Of a DNA stretch of 64,000 nt, positions 18,755 to 27,008 are shown in pieces. A program made the translations under genes and the position numbers. Location: assembly GCF_028657945.1 (NCBI RefSeq), contig NZ_CP059693.1, positions 992,001 to 1,056,000 on the forward strand, given 5' to 3'. Every line of letters begins with the position of its first letter. Position 1 is the first letter of the stretch. The notes under the pieces are model-generated. The model was given only the letters and a program-made list of their open reading frames with translations. It did no database searches and was not told the origin of the DNA. Source of the DNA: Thalassomonas haliotis. GTDB taxonomy: Bacteria; Pseudomonadota; Gammaproteobacteria; Enterobacterales; Alteromonadaceae.

Positions 18755-19063
18755 AGATAAACCTTGTTAGTAAGCTTTTGTTAAAAAGCTCTTGTTAAAA
18801 AGCCTTTGCTAATACATAAGTACGGGCAAGCTAAATAGTGGTCTTATTATACGCTTTCGTGCGCTAGAAAAACTGATGTGAGATCAAGTTATTTTCATCT
18901 TAAAATGAAAAATTTTCATTAAAAAAGAGCTGAGGAAATGCTCGGATAAATGACCGGCATCGCTGGCAAAGTAATTGACACCCGTGACGGATTATACTGG
19001 ACATCTTCGCCAAGTGCTTTTATTCTGGCCAGCTTGATAACAGCATAATAAAGCGGACTACGA
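18755..19063. other. Divergent control region nnrS / EEP gene
   Basis: 309 bases between divergent genes. It contains the 14-bp repeats described separately and CTGATGTGAGATCAA at 18873-18887, which resembles an FNR/NNR box but has a 5-base rather than 4-base spacer. An FNR-type regulator would suit nnrS, but the match is imperfect. Confidence 0.35.
18763..18816. repeat. 14-bp tandem repeats upstream of nnrS
   Basis: About 3.8 units of the pattern YTTGTTAAAAAGCY (units start at 18763, 18777, 18791 and 18805), lying in what should be the nnrS 5' untranslated leader. Confidence 0.7.
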
Positions 19064-19969
19064 GTGAAAAAAGCAGTATTATCTCTGGGGATGGCCATCT
19101 CCACTTTATTTCAAGCCGGTATGACCCAGGCAGAAGAACTGAAATTTGCTTCATGGAATATCGCCTGGTTAGGCTCCCATGAATACAATGAACGTAAAGA
19201 CAGCGACTACCAGCAGCTGGCGCATTATGCGAAAAAACTTAATGCCGATGTTATTGCCCTGCAGGAAGTCGAAGATGAAAGCTGGGCGCGCAAGGTGTTT
19301 GGCGACGACTACGACTATTATTTTTCCACCAAAGACTGGGTGCAAAGGGTTGGCGTTGCGGTAAAAAAATCCACCGGTTATGCGGTTAAAGCACAAGAAT
19401 ATAAGGCCCTGGATGTCGGCCGGGTACGTAACGGTATGGATGTTACCCTGTCTAAAGGCGATAAAAAAATACAGCTGCTGGCGGTACATTTAAAGTCCGG
19501 CTGTTTCGACTCACCGCTGGATCAAAAAAGTGTCAGCGCTATGCCGAGCACTTCGAAAAAAGAAGCCAAACGCAAAGAAGCTTGTGAAAAACTGAGCAAA
19601 CAGATTTCGCCGCTGGAAAACTGGATTGATGAAAGAGCGTCAGAGCAGGTGCCTTTTATCGTTTTAGGTGACTTTAACCGTCGTTTTTCCCGCGATATCG
19701 CCCTTGATTACCCGGAAAATAAAGGCCTGTGGCAGGCACTGGATGATGAAGGCGCAGAAGATTTATGGACTCCGACCGCCACCGCCGATTCGGCTTGCTG
19801 GGGCGGTTACTATAAAGATTATATCGACCACATTATTTTTAATCCCGAGGCGAAAAAGCATTATGTAAAAGGTTCTTTCGACCAGCTGGTATTTGATGAG
19901 AAATATAGCCGGGAAATATCGCAAACCTTAAGTGATCACTGCCCGGTTTCTGTAAAGATTAATTTATAG
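19064..19969 (+). CDS. Secreted endonuclease/exonuclease/phosphatase family protein
   Basis: 301 residues: a signal peptide (cleavage near QAEE, residue 23) followed by a complete EEP fold. Family motifs are in order: FASWNIAWLG (metal-binding Asn), ALQEVED (catalytic Glu), VLGDFNRRF (Asp/Asn pair) and the terminal SDHCPV (Asp-His). The family includes DNases, phosphodiesterases and sphingomyelinases; an extracellular nuclease or phosphodiesterase is likely, but the substrate is not determinable. It starts at GTG. A strong terminator follows 30 bases after the stop. Confidence 0.88.
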   Translation: MKKAVLSLGMAISTLFQAGMTQAEELKFASWNIAWLGSHEYNERKDSDYQQLAHYAKKLNADVIALQEVEDESWARKVFGDDYDYYFSTKDWVQRVGVAVKKSTGYAVKAQEYKALDVGRVRNGMDVTLSKGDKKIQLLAVHLKSGCFDSPLDQKSVSAMPSTSKKEAKRKEACEKLSKQISPLENWIDERASEQVPFIVLGDFNRRFSRDIALDYPENKGLWQALDDEGAEDLWTPTATADSACWGGYYKDYIDHIIFNPEAKKHYVKGSFDQLVFDEKYSREISQTLSDHCPVSVKINL

Positions 19970-20000
19970 TTTGTTTTAGGGTAAAGCCGTTAATCTGAAC

Positions 20001-20038
20001 AAAGGGGGAATTAACCAAGTGTTAATTCCCCCTTTTTT
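20001..20038 (+). terminator. Terminator after the EEP gene
   Basis: AAAGGGGGAATTAA pairs with TTAATTCCCCCTTT around a 7-base loop and runs into Ts. Confidence 0.93.
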
Positions 20039-20040
20039 AT

Positions 20041-20236
20041 ATACAGGATGTATGGTATTTCGCGCTCACATGGAGGTGAAAGAGCGAAGATATACAGGAT
20101 GTATGGTATTTCGCGCTCACATGGAGGTGAAAGAGCGAAGATATACAGGAGGTATGGTATTTCGCGCTCACATGGAGGTGAAAGAGCGAAGATATACAGG
20201 AGGTATGGTCTTTCGCGCTCATATGGAGGCGGATAA
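20041..20236. repeat. 51-bp tandem repeat array
   Basis: Units start at 20041, 20092, 20143 and 20194; the first three are complete (51 bp each, one or two substitutions) and the fourth breaks off near 20236. Each unit can fold through CGCTC...GAGCG arms. Because 51 is a multiple of three, both strands stay open across the array, so the reading frames here are an artefact of periodicity. Confidence 0.95.
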
Positions 20237-20264
20237 GTGCTGGTGAGCAGTTCTGCTCTGCTCG

Positions 20265-20531
20265 TTATTTGCTTAAATCCGTGGGTTTTTCAATTTCATC
20301 TAAAGCTTCTTCCATTTCCAGCGCCAGATCCGCCAGTTTTCCGGTGAGCACGTTTTGTGCGTCGTTCAGGCCGCGGTTATAAAAATAGACACCGATTTTT
20401 TCGGCGAAAAAATCCAGTAAAAACTCGGCATCAAATTGACCGAGCTCCTGATCAAGTTCCTTTTGAAAATACTTTTGTATCTGGCTGACGACAGTGTTTT
20501 TCTCTTCTTCGGAGAAGGTGATAATGGCCAT
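20265..20531 (-). CDS. DUF2164 family protein
   Basis: 88 residues. It matches the small DUF2164 family: a start like ITFSEEEK, IQKYFQKELDxELGQFDAEFLLDFFAEKIGVYFYNRGLNDAQ, then an acidic helical tail. Soluble, mostly helical, function unknown. It lies 105 bases downstream of the BNR gene on the same strand, separated by a repeat, so co-transcription is possible. Confidence 0.85.
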   Translation of the reverse strand: MAIITFSEEEKNTVVSQIQKYFQKELDQELGQFDAEFLLDFFAEKIGVYFYNRGLNDAQNVLTGKLADLALEMEEALDEIEKPTDLSK

Positions 20532-20591
20532 TAAAATTTCCTGTTATTTACCTGATTAGTTATTGTGCTTGGCGGCTATGTTGCTCGCCTC

Positions 20592-20651
20592 GTTATCTGC
20601 TTAGTTATCTGCTTAGTTATCTGCTTAGTTATCTGCTTAGTTATCTGCCTC
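20592..20651. repeat. 12-bp tandem repeat over a gene end
   Basis: Five units of GTTATCTGCTTA (the last imperfect). Read on the minus strand each is GCA GAT AAC TAA, the last three codons and stop of the BNR gene, in frame. Confidence 0.95.
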
Positions 20652-21695
20652 GAAATGGCTGAAATTTTCCGGGGTAAATACCGCCACTTTCCCCTCTGCT
20701 CCGGCGGCCAGAATACTCTGGCTGGTGCCGGCCAGGGTATAAAAACCTTGTTTGGCAAAAAGCTGCCAGCTGTGGCCGTGATCATAGGAAATATCTGTGC
20801 TGAGCTTGCCTGTTGCCAGGCAGATGTTTTTTATGCAGCGCATGGCGGTACGTAAACCGTTTTGACCTGAATTCAGGCTCTGCCATTCTCCCTGCTTTAA
20901 AGCGGCGATATTTTGATAAACTCCGTCGCGTTGCAGATAATCCCCTCCCAGGGCAAACAGGCGGTTTTGGCTGTTAAAGGCCAGGGCGTAAGGTCCGGCG
21001 GTTTTGGTTTTTTGATACAGGGGCAGCGGCTGCTTTTGCCAGCTGGCTCCTAAATCTTTCGAGTGGTAAACAAAAGCGGATAAACCGCCGGTGGTAAACC
21101 AGATCTCTTTGTTTTTATCGGCGAGCAGGGTATTGCCGCTGGCGGCGAAAGCGATTTCGTTTTCCTGTATTGCCGGTAAGTGCTCCGGATTAACTCTCTG
21201 CCAGCTTTTCCCCTGATCCCGGGTATGTTCGATAACAAAGTGGCCGTCGACCGGATCCCCGAGCAGGAAACCTGTCTGTTCATTGATAAAAGCAATGGAG
21301 TCATAAAAGCCTTGTTTATGGTGATTTTCCCTGAGCAGCTGCCAGCTTTTACCCTGATCCCGGGTGATAAATAACTTGGACTGGCTGCCTTCTCCGGCGG
21401 ACATAATAATGGCGGTGTTTTCATTGAGCACCGCGATATCCCTAAAATCATGCTCTGTGGTCAATGGCGGGGAAATATCTGACCAGGTTTTGCCGTTATT
21501 TTTACTGATATAGACCCGGTTTTTCGACCCTGCCACCCATAAGCTTTGTGCTGTGGCTGCGCTGCTTCTTAGTGAAGCTTTTACCGGCAATTCCCTGATT
21601 TGCCAGCCGGAGGCTTGCTTGGCGGATAAAGGCAAAATAAAGCTGTTTAACAGCAGCAACAAAGCGGTGCAGCGGAGGGGGACAGAGAGTTTCAT
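20637..21695 (-). CDS. Exported BNR/Ycf48-like beta-propeller protein
   Basis: 352 residues with an N-terminal signal peptide. At least five BNR/sortilin-type Asp-box repeats are visible (ISKNNGKTWSD, ITRDQGKSWQLL, HTRDQGKSWQRV, HSKDLGASWQKQ, ISYDHGHSWQLF), spaced about 45-60 residues apart, as in a six- or seven-bladed propeller. The pattern resembles Ycf48/Hcf136-like and sialidase-like propellers, but sialidase catalytic residues are not evident. Probably a periplasmic or secreted scaffold or binding protein. The stop codon lies inside a 12-bp tandem repeat. Confidence 0.8.
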   Translation of the reverse strand: MKLSVPLRCTALLLLLNSFILPLSAKQASGWQIRELPVKASLRSSAATAQSLWVAGSKNRVYISKNNGKTWSDISPPLTTEHDFRDIAVLNENTAIIMSAGEGSQSKLFITRDQGKSWQLLRENHHKQGFYDSIAFINEQTGFLLGDPVDGHFVIEHTRDQGKSWQRVNPEHLPAIQENEIAFAASGNTLLADKNKEIWFTTGGLSAFVYHSKDLGASWQKQPLPLYQKTKTAGPYALAFNSQNRLFALGGDYLQRDGVYQNIAALKQGEWQSLNSGQNGLRTAMRCIKNICLATGKLSTDISYDHGHSWQLFAKQGFYTLAGTSQSILAAGAEGKVAVFTPENFSHFEADN

Positions 21696-22029
21696 ATTAG
21701 CGGGCTTTCCTTAAGCTCAAGGTTCAGAGTCATCAGCTGTGCCACTATTCATAATAATTAAATAATAAACAAGTACTTTATATGAGTTAGCTTTAATAAA
21801 AACAGGGCAGGAGGCGTAACAGTCAAACAAGAGGGGGCCGGGCAGGTAGAGTTTTTGGTATGGGAAAACGGCCTTGCTCAACAGATAATCAATTATAGTT
21901 ATAACCAGGTCATCTTTATCGCTTAAAAGTTTTAAATATAAATTAGAATATTTTGTTATAAGTGGGTAGAATGGCCTGATATGCGCAAATTTTAATTGTT
22001 TTCTCATTTAATCAATAAAAGTATTTCTT
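21696..22029. other. Divergent intergenic region
   Basis: 334 AT-rich bases between the divergent BNR gene and the desulfurase fusion. Promoters for both are expected, but I see no clear -35/-10 pair, repeat or RNA structure. Confidence 0.5.
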
Positions 22030-24339
22030 ATGCTGACGCTCACTGATATCCAACCGCAAAAAGATGAGATTTATCTCGACAATAATGCCACCACTCCGGT
22101 ATTACCCCAGGCTGCGGCAGCGGCATCTCATGCCATGCAGCTTTGCTACGGTAACCCCAGCAGTAGTCATATTACCGGCATTAAGGCTAAATATATTTTA
22201 GAAACCACGCGTAATTTAGTGCGTAAGGTGATTGGTGCCCCCAACGGTGAAATTACCTTTACCAGCGGTGCTACCGAAGGCATACAAACGGCAATCATCT
22301 CGGCGCTTAATGCTCGCCGTGAACTGGCAGCCAAACTTGAGAAACCTGTACTTTTATATGGTGCTACCGAGCATAAGGCGGTGCCGGAAACGTTAAAGCA
22401 CTGGAATCAAATGCTCAATATCGGCGCCGAGGTATTGGCGATCCCCGTTGATGAGCGCGGTATTTTAGACCTTGGCTTTATTGAGCAGCATGTAGCAAAT
22501 GCCCTGATTGTCTGTACTATGGCCGCTAATAATGAAACCGGAGTTTTTCAGGATCTTAAGGCGCTTGAGTCGGTGATCCGCCGCGGCAACGACAATGTCT
22601 TGTGGATGGTGGATTGCGTGCAGGCCCTGGGGAAATTTTCCCTGGATATCGCCAATACCAGCATAGACTATGCGCCTTTTAGCGGTCATAAGTTATATGC
22701 CCCCAAGGGCATAGGCATTTTATATGTGCGAGAAGGCGCCCCTTATACCCCTTTTATTGCCGGCGGCGGCCAGGAAAGCGGTTTGCGCTCCGGTACCGAA
22801 AACTTACCCGGCATTGCTGCCATCCAGGCCATTTTATCCCTGTTGGATGATGATGAAGACGATACCTTTAAAAGCCATGAGGTTTTGCTCGGTTACCGCG
22901 AGCAGTTAACGCAGACCTTACGGCAAGCTTTTCCGGAAATCGTCTTTAACCATGACTTTAGCTGTTCGTTGCCGACTACGTTAAACTTCTCCGTCAAAGG
23001 CCTGTCCAGCAAAGATATTATGGATTTATTCGATGCCGCCCATATCCGGGTGAGCTCGGGTTCTGCCTGCTCATCAAAGGTCAGCGGCAGTTTTGTACTC
23101 GAAGCCATGGGCAAGCCCAAGTGGCAAAGCGACTCGGCTATCCGTATGTCTTTTGGCCCCGCCACTAACCAGCAGGAAATTGATGATGCCTGCCAGGGCA
23201 TTAAAAAAGCGGTTAAGGCCTTACATCACAGCTGTTTGATCCTCTCGGATACCCAGGATAACAGTGAATTTGCCGTCGATGGCCTGCAGCAATGGGTGTA
23301 CGACCAGCAATGTACCTGGTGTTATGTCGATAAAGCGGCGGGTGAGTGTATTGTTCTGGATATGATCCCCGAGCTGGTGAATAAATTTGAAACCCTGGTG
23401 AAGTGCCAGAACTATCAGGTTAACGGCGTGCTGGAAACTCATCGCCATGACGGCCAGTTGCTCAGCAGCGAAATTGTCCGCGAGTTGATCAGCGAGCAAA
23501 TGCTGTCCAGCGATTATGATCACCTTGGCTGGAATAAACACAGCAGTATGCTGACCCTGGATAACGGTCAGCAGGTAAGTGCCATTGAAGTCGGCGCTAA
23601 GGTACTGGCAAAACTGCCTTTACCCGGCCATACCGACAACAGTGTTTGTTACCTGCTGGGCAAAGCCAAAGCTAGCCACCTGCAGGCGCAGGATATCGAA
23701 TTTGTTTTTGTCGGCGATACCCTGCAAATCGGCGGCCTTGGCCGGGTGGATTTGCCGGAAAGCTCCGCTGAAAAAATGTATGAATCTTTGCGTAATTTAG
23801 CCGCCGTGATTGCCGATGATACCCTGATCTGTCCCAGCCACGATTACCAGCAGCTGTTCAGTACCTGTCTGGCCATGGAAAAGCGCAGCAACAAGTTGCT
23901 CAGCGATGTCCTGGACGATAAAGTGAGCGCAGAGGAGTTTACCCGGCAAAAAGCACAAATTGACAGCAAATTGCCGCCGGCGGATAACCATAGTTATTGC
24001 GGCAGTATCAGCACCAGTAGCGCACAAATCGGCGATATTACCCCGGATAAACTGAAACAATTTATAGCGGACAATCCCGGAGCAACCATAGTGGATGTGC
24101 GCGAGCCCCATGAGTTTGATGTATATCCGCAAGAGTGTATCTCAGGCAAACAACTGGTGAATATTCCCCTGTCGCAACTGACCAACTTTGTTAACCGCCA
24201 CAGGAAAGAAAAAAACAGCACCACTTTTGTTTGTATCTGCCGCAGCGGCAACCGCAGTGATGCTGCCGCCAGAACCCTGAGCCGTTATGGTTTTAACAAT
24301 GTTTATCATGTGCCCGGAGGTTTTGCCTTATTGTCTTAA
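22030..24339 (+). CDS. Cysteine desulfurase / MBL-fold / rhodanese triple fusion
   Basis: 769 residues in three parts. Residues 1-400 are a class V aminotransferase of NifS/IscS type: YLDNNATTP, PLP-lysine K221 in SGHK, and active-site Cys347 in SSGSACSS. Residues about 420-620 form a metallo-beta-lactamase fold resembling persulfide dioxygenase (ETHE1): H473 in THRHDG, H534 in GHT, D563 in GDTLQIGGLGRVDL, and H604 in CPSHDY. The usual HxHxDH motif is altered to HRHDGQ, but the likely iron ligands remain. Residues about 680-769 are a rhodanese with active-site Cys737 in CRSGNRS. It probably generates, transfers and oxidises sulfane sulfur within one chain. iscX lies 470 bases downstream. Confidence 0.85.
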   Translation: MLTLTDIQPQKDEIYLDNNATTPVLPQAAAAASHAMQLCYGNPSSSHITGIKAKYILETTRNLVRKVIGAPNGEITFTSGATEGIQTAIISALNARRELAAKLEKPVLLYGATEHKAVPETLKHWNQMLNIGAEVLAIPVDERGILDLGFIEQHVANALIVCTMAANNETGVFQDLKALESVIRRGNDNVLWMVDCVQALGKFSLDIANTSIDYAPFSGHKLYAPKGIGILYVREGAPYTPFIAGGGQESGLRSGTENLPGIAAIQAILSLLDDDEDDTFKSHEVLLGYREQLTQTLRQAFPEIVFNHDFSCSLPTTLNFSVKGLSSKDIMDLFDAAHIRVSSGSACSSKVSGSFVLEAMGKPKWQSDSAIRMSFGPATNQQEIDDACQGIKKAVKALHHSCLILSDTQDNSEFAVDGLQQWVYDQQCTWCYVDKAAGECIVLDMIPELVNKFETLVKCQNYQVNGVLETHRHDGQLLSSEIVRELISEQMLSSDYDHLGWNKHSSMLTLDNGQQVSAIEVGAKVLAKLPLPGHTDNSVCYLLGKAKASHLQAQDIEFVFVGDTLQIGGLGRVDLPESSAEKMYESLRNLAAVIADDTLICPSHDYQQLFSTCLAMEKRSNKLLSDVLDDKVSAEEFTRQKAQIDSKLPPADNHSYCGSISTSSAQIGDITPDKLKQFIADNPGATIVDVREPHEFDVYPQECISGKQLVNIPLSQLTNFVNRHRKEKNSTTFVCICRSGNRSDAAARTLSRYGFNNVYHVPGGFALLS

Positions 24340-24409
24340 GTCCTCACCCGAAAACAGCTGAGTTTTGCCGGTGCCGGTAAAGACTTCACCGGTAACACTT
24401 TATTGGGTA

Positions 24410-24653
24410 TATACTAGTAAACAGAAGTGACATAGCCACTCGACTTCAGGATGCAGGTTCAGAGTTCAGCAAGGCAATCAGAGCAAGGGGCAGCACTGAT
24501 TTTCTCGCTGAATTCCCGTAGGGTAAGGTGATAAGCGACCATCTGCGGCGTTATTAAATACTCAAATGGAACGACTATTCTTCATATTTAATGGCTTGCA
24601 CTTAGCCGCTTATCGACTTACTGAAATCTGTATCTTGAGGTAGACTGGGTATA
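24410..24653. mobile_element. MITE-like imperfect palindrome
   Basis: A roughly 244-bp element with end repeats TATACTAGT (24410-24418) and ACTGGGTATA (24644-24653). The inner arms pair at GTAAGGTGATAAGCG (24524-24538) with CGCTTATCGACTTAC (24607-24621), and at ATTAAATA with TATTTAAT. It has no coding capacity. TGGGTATAT occurs at both edges (24404-24412 and 24646-24654). Confidence 0.6.
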
Positions 24654-24677
24654 TTTGGGCAAGGGTTACCGGGAAAG

Positions 24678-24809
24678 GTGAAAAAATCAAATAAGTCATG
24701 GTGGCATACCGACTGTAAGTTATGCCGCAAAACCCGGGTTATTTTGGTGTGGTTAATATTAATGCTGCTTGCCGATTTTTTATGGTTTCATCTGGTATTT
24801 AGGGGCTGA
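24678..24809 (+). CDS. Small CxxC membrane peptide upstream of iscX
   Basis: A 43-codon frame starting at GTG with an AAGGG site 12 bases upstream. The N-terminus is basic and carries a CKLC (CxxC) motif at residues 13-16; residues about 21-37 are strongly hydrophobic (VILVWLILMLLADFLWF), giving one transmembrane helix with the CxxC on the cytoplasmic side. Its TGA is one base before the iscX ATG, so translation is probably coupled. I do not recognise a family. A small membrane-anchored thiol or iron-sulfur protein working with IscX is an inference. Confidence 0.6.
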   Translation: MKKSNKSWWHTDCKLCRKTRVILVWLILMLLADFLWFHLVFRG

Positions 24810-24810
24810 T

Positions 24811-25011
24811 ATGGCATTGTACTGGTCGGATTCACAAGAAATTGCCTTGGCGTTGATGGAGCGGCATCCGCACGTGGATCCGCTGACAATACATTTTACC
24901 GACTTAAGGGACTGGGTGCTGGCACTGGAAGATTTTGCCGATGATCCCAAGCATTGCGGCGAACGGGTCTTAGAAGGGATCCAAATGGCCTGGTTGAGTG
25001 AGGTGGACTGA
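24811..25011 (+). CDS. iscX: Fe-S cluster assembly protein IscX
   Basis: 66 residues, the same size as E. coli IscX. The conserved acidic surface is intact: YWSDSQEIALAL, HPHVDPLTIHFTDLRDWV, LEDFADDP and the end WLSEVD. IscX binds iron and the desulfurase IscS and modulates cluster assembly. I chose the ATG at 24811 behind AGGGGC; an earlier in-frame ATG at 24769 would add residues that overlap the small membrane gene in another frame. It is not in an isc operon here: no iscSUA, hscBA or fdx is in the window. Confidence 0.92.
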   Translation: MALYWSDSQEIALALMERHPHVDPLTIHFTDLRDWVLALEDFADDPKHCGERVLEGIQMAWLSEVD

Positions 25012-25243
25012 CCAGTTCCGAGGGTTTTACCATAAATCAAGGCCTGCAAGGCATTTTTTCGCCGGATGTCTTTCTTGACCAACTGGTTGGCTTTTTTGTC
25101 GGCAAAACTTCCTTTATACTGTGGCAGCTTCATTTTGCGTCCGGGTAAAATCCCAAAAGACATAAGAAAACGCATAAGAAAATGAACAATTTACAACGGC
25201 ATCCGCTACAATTATCACTCTAATCTAAGTTATATCATCACCT

Positions 25244-26944
25244 ATGAATCAAAGCAGCAAAAGCAAAAAACGTCCGCTATATATTCCCTACGCCGGTCCC
25301 GCCTTATTGGAAACCCCTTTGTTAAATAAAGGCAGCGCCTTTAGTGAACAGGAGCGGGCAAGCTTTAACTTAACCGGCTTATTGCCGCCAAGTTATGAAA
25401 CCATAGAAGAGCAGGTCGAGCGGGCGTATATGCAATACAGCAGCTTTAGCAATAATATCAATAAGCATATTTATTTGCGGGCGATTCAGGATAACAATGA
25501 AACCTTGTTTCATCGCTTGATCCAGGCGCACCTGGCGGAAATGATGCCGATCATCTATACCCCCACCGTTGGTGATGCCTGTGAGCAGTTCTCCGATATT
25601 TACCGCAGCTCACGCGGTTTGTTTATCTCTTATGCCGAGCGCGATCATATTGATGATATCTTACGTAATGCCACCAAAAACAAGGTTAAAGTGATAGTGG
25701 TTACCGATGGCGAGCGTATCCTGGGCCTTGGCGATCAGGGCATAGGCGGCATGGGTATTCCTATTGGTAAGCTTTCTTTATATACCGCCTGTGGTGGTAT
25801 CAGCCCGGCTTATACTTTACCGGTAATGCTCGATGTCGGTACCAATAATGAAAAACTGCTTAACGATCCTATGTATATGGGCTGGCGTCATAAACGTATC
25901 GGCCAGAAAGAATATGATGAATTTGTCGATACCTTTATCCAGGCGGTAAAACGCCGCTGGCCTCATGTGATGCTGCAATTTGAAGATTTTGCCCAGCCTA
26001 ATGCCATGCCGTTATTAAACCGTTACCGCGATGAAATTTGCTGCTTCAACGATGATATCCAGGGCACGGCCTCAGTCACTGTCGGCTCTTTGCTGGCGGC
26101 TTGTCGCACTAAAGGGGTGGCTTTGTCATCGCAAAAAGTCGCTTTTGTTGGTGCTGGCTCTGCCGGTTGCGGTATTGCCGAGCAGATCATCAGCCAGATG
26201 GTCAGTGAAGGAGCCTCGCCGGAGCAGGCCCGTAGCCAGGTTTATATGATTGACCGTTATGGTCTGTTAACCCAGGGCATGGGCGAGTTAAGAGATTTCC
26301 AGGAGAAACTGGTACAGGGCAAAGATGCCATTGCCGACTGGGATATTGCAGGAGAATTCGCCTCATTGCTGGAAGTGATGAATAATGCCAAGCCGGATAT
26401 CTTAATCGGTGTTTCCGGACAGGCGGGTTTATTTACCGAAGAAATTATCCGTGCGATGAAATCCCATTGCCAGATGCCGATCATCTTCCCGTTAAGCAAT
26501 CCATCGCGTCAGGTGGAAGCAACGCCTGAGCAAGTGATCCACTGGACCGAAGGGGATGTGATCATTGCCACCGGCAGTCCGTTTGAACCGGTAGATTATA
26601 AAGGTAAAACCTACCCGGTTGCCCAGTGCAACAACAGTTATATTTTCCCCGGTATCGGCCTGGGCATAGTATCGGCTAATGTTAACCGCATTACCGATGA
26701 GATGCTGATGGTGGCCAGTGAAACTCTGGCGCAAACCTCGCCGCTGGCCAATACCGGCGAAGGTGAGTTGCTGCCGCCGCTGACGGCAATTGCCGATCTA
26801 AGTAAGGCCATCGCCTTTAATATCGGTAAACTGGCGATGAAACAGGGGCTGGCGCTGGAATTATCCGATGAAATGTTAATGGCTAAAATCGAACGTAATT
26901 TCTGGAAGCCGGAATATCGGGAGTACCGCAGAATTAGTATGTAA
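25244..26944 (+). CDS. maeA: NAD-dependent malic enzyme
   Basis: 566 residues (E. coli MaeA 565). Oxidatively decarboxylates malate to pyruvate with NAD. Malic-enzyme signatures are present: [18 protein letters not shown] near residue 105, [17 protein letters not shown] with the metal/substrate region, [12 protein letters not shown] near 265, and the dinucleotide loop [15 protein letters not shown] near 300. Monocistronic; a 12-bp inverted repeat separates it from the convergent MATE gene. Confidence 0.95.
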   Translation: MNQSSKSKKRPLYIPYAGPALLETPLLNKGSAFSEQERASFNLTGLLPPSYETIEEQVERAYMQYSSFSNNINKHIYLRAIQDNNETLFHRLIQAHLAEMMPIIYTPTVGDACEQFSDIYRSSRGLFISYAERDHIDDILRNATKNKVKVIVVTDGERILGLGDQGIGGMGIPIGKLSLYTACGGISPAYTLPVMLDVGTNNEKLLNDPMYMGWRHKRIGQKEYDEFVDTFIQAVKRRWPHVMLQFEDFAQPNAMPLLNRYRDEICCFNDDIQGTASVTVGSLLAACRTKGVALSSQKVAFVGAGSAGCGIAEQIISQMVSEGASPEQARSQVYMIDRYGLLTQGMGELRDFQEKLVQGKDAIADWDIAGEFASLLEVMNNAKPDILIGVSGQAGLFTEEIIRAMKSHCQMPIIFPLSNPSRQVEATPEQVIHWTEGDVIIATGSPFEPVDYKGKTYPVAQCNNSYIFPGIGLGIVSANVNRITDEMLMVASETLAQTSPLANTGEGELLPPLTAIADLSKAIAFNIGKLAMKQGLALELSDEMLMAKIERNFWKPEYREYRRISM

Positions 26945-26962
26945 CCTGCGCGCATTCCGTGC

Positions 26963-26993
26963 GGCGTAACTTAGGGCGAAGCTAAGTTACGCC
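26963..26993. terminator. Hairpin between convergent maeA and MATE genes
   Basis: GGCGTAACTTAG and its exact complement surround a 7-base loop. There is no T run on either side, but the position between two converging genes suggests a shared terminator. Confidence 0.55.
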
Positions 26994-27008
26994 GCCGCTT
27001 AAACGGGA

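Noticed and set aside
20041-20236. CRISPR-like periodic array
   Set aside because: Units are directly joined with no unique spacers, and no cas genes are nearby.
20019-20246. Open frames on both strands across the 51-bp repeats
   Set aside because: They exist only because the period is a multiple of three; no start context or conserved protein.
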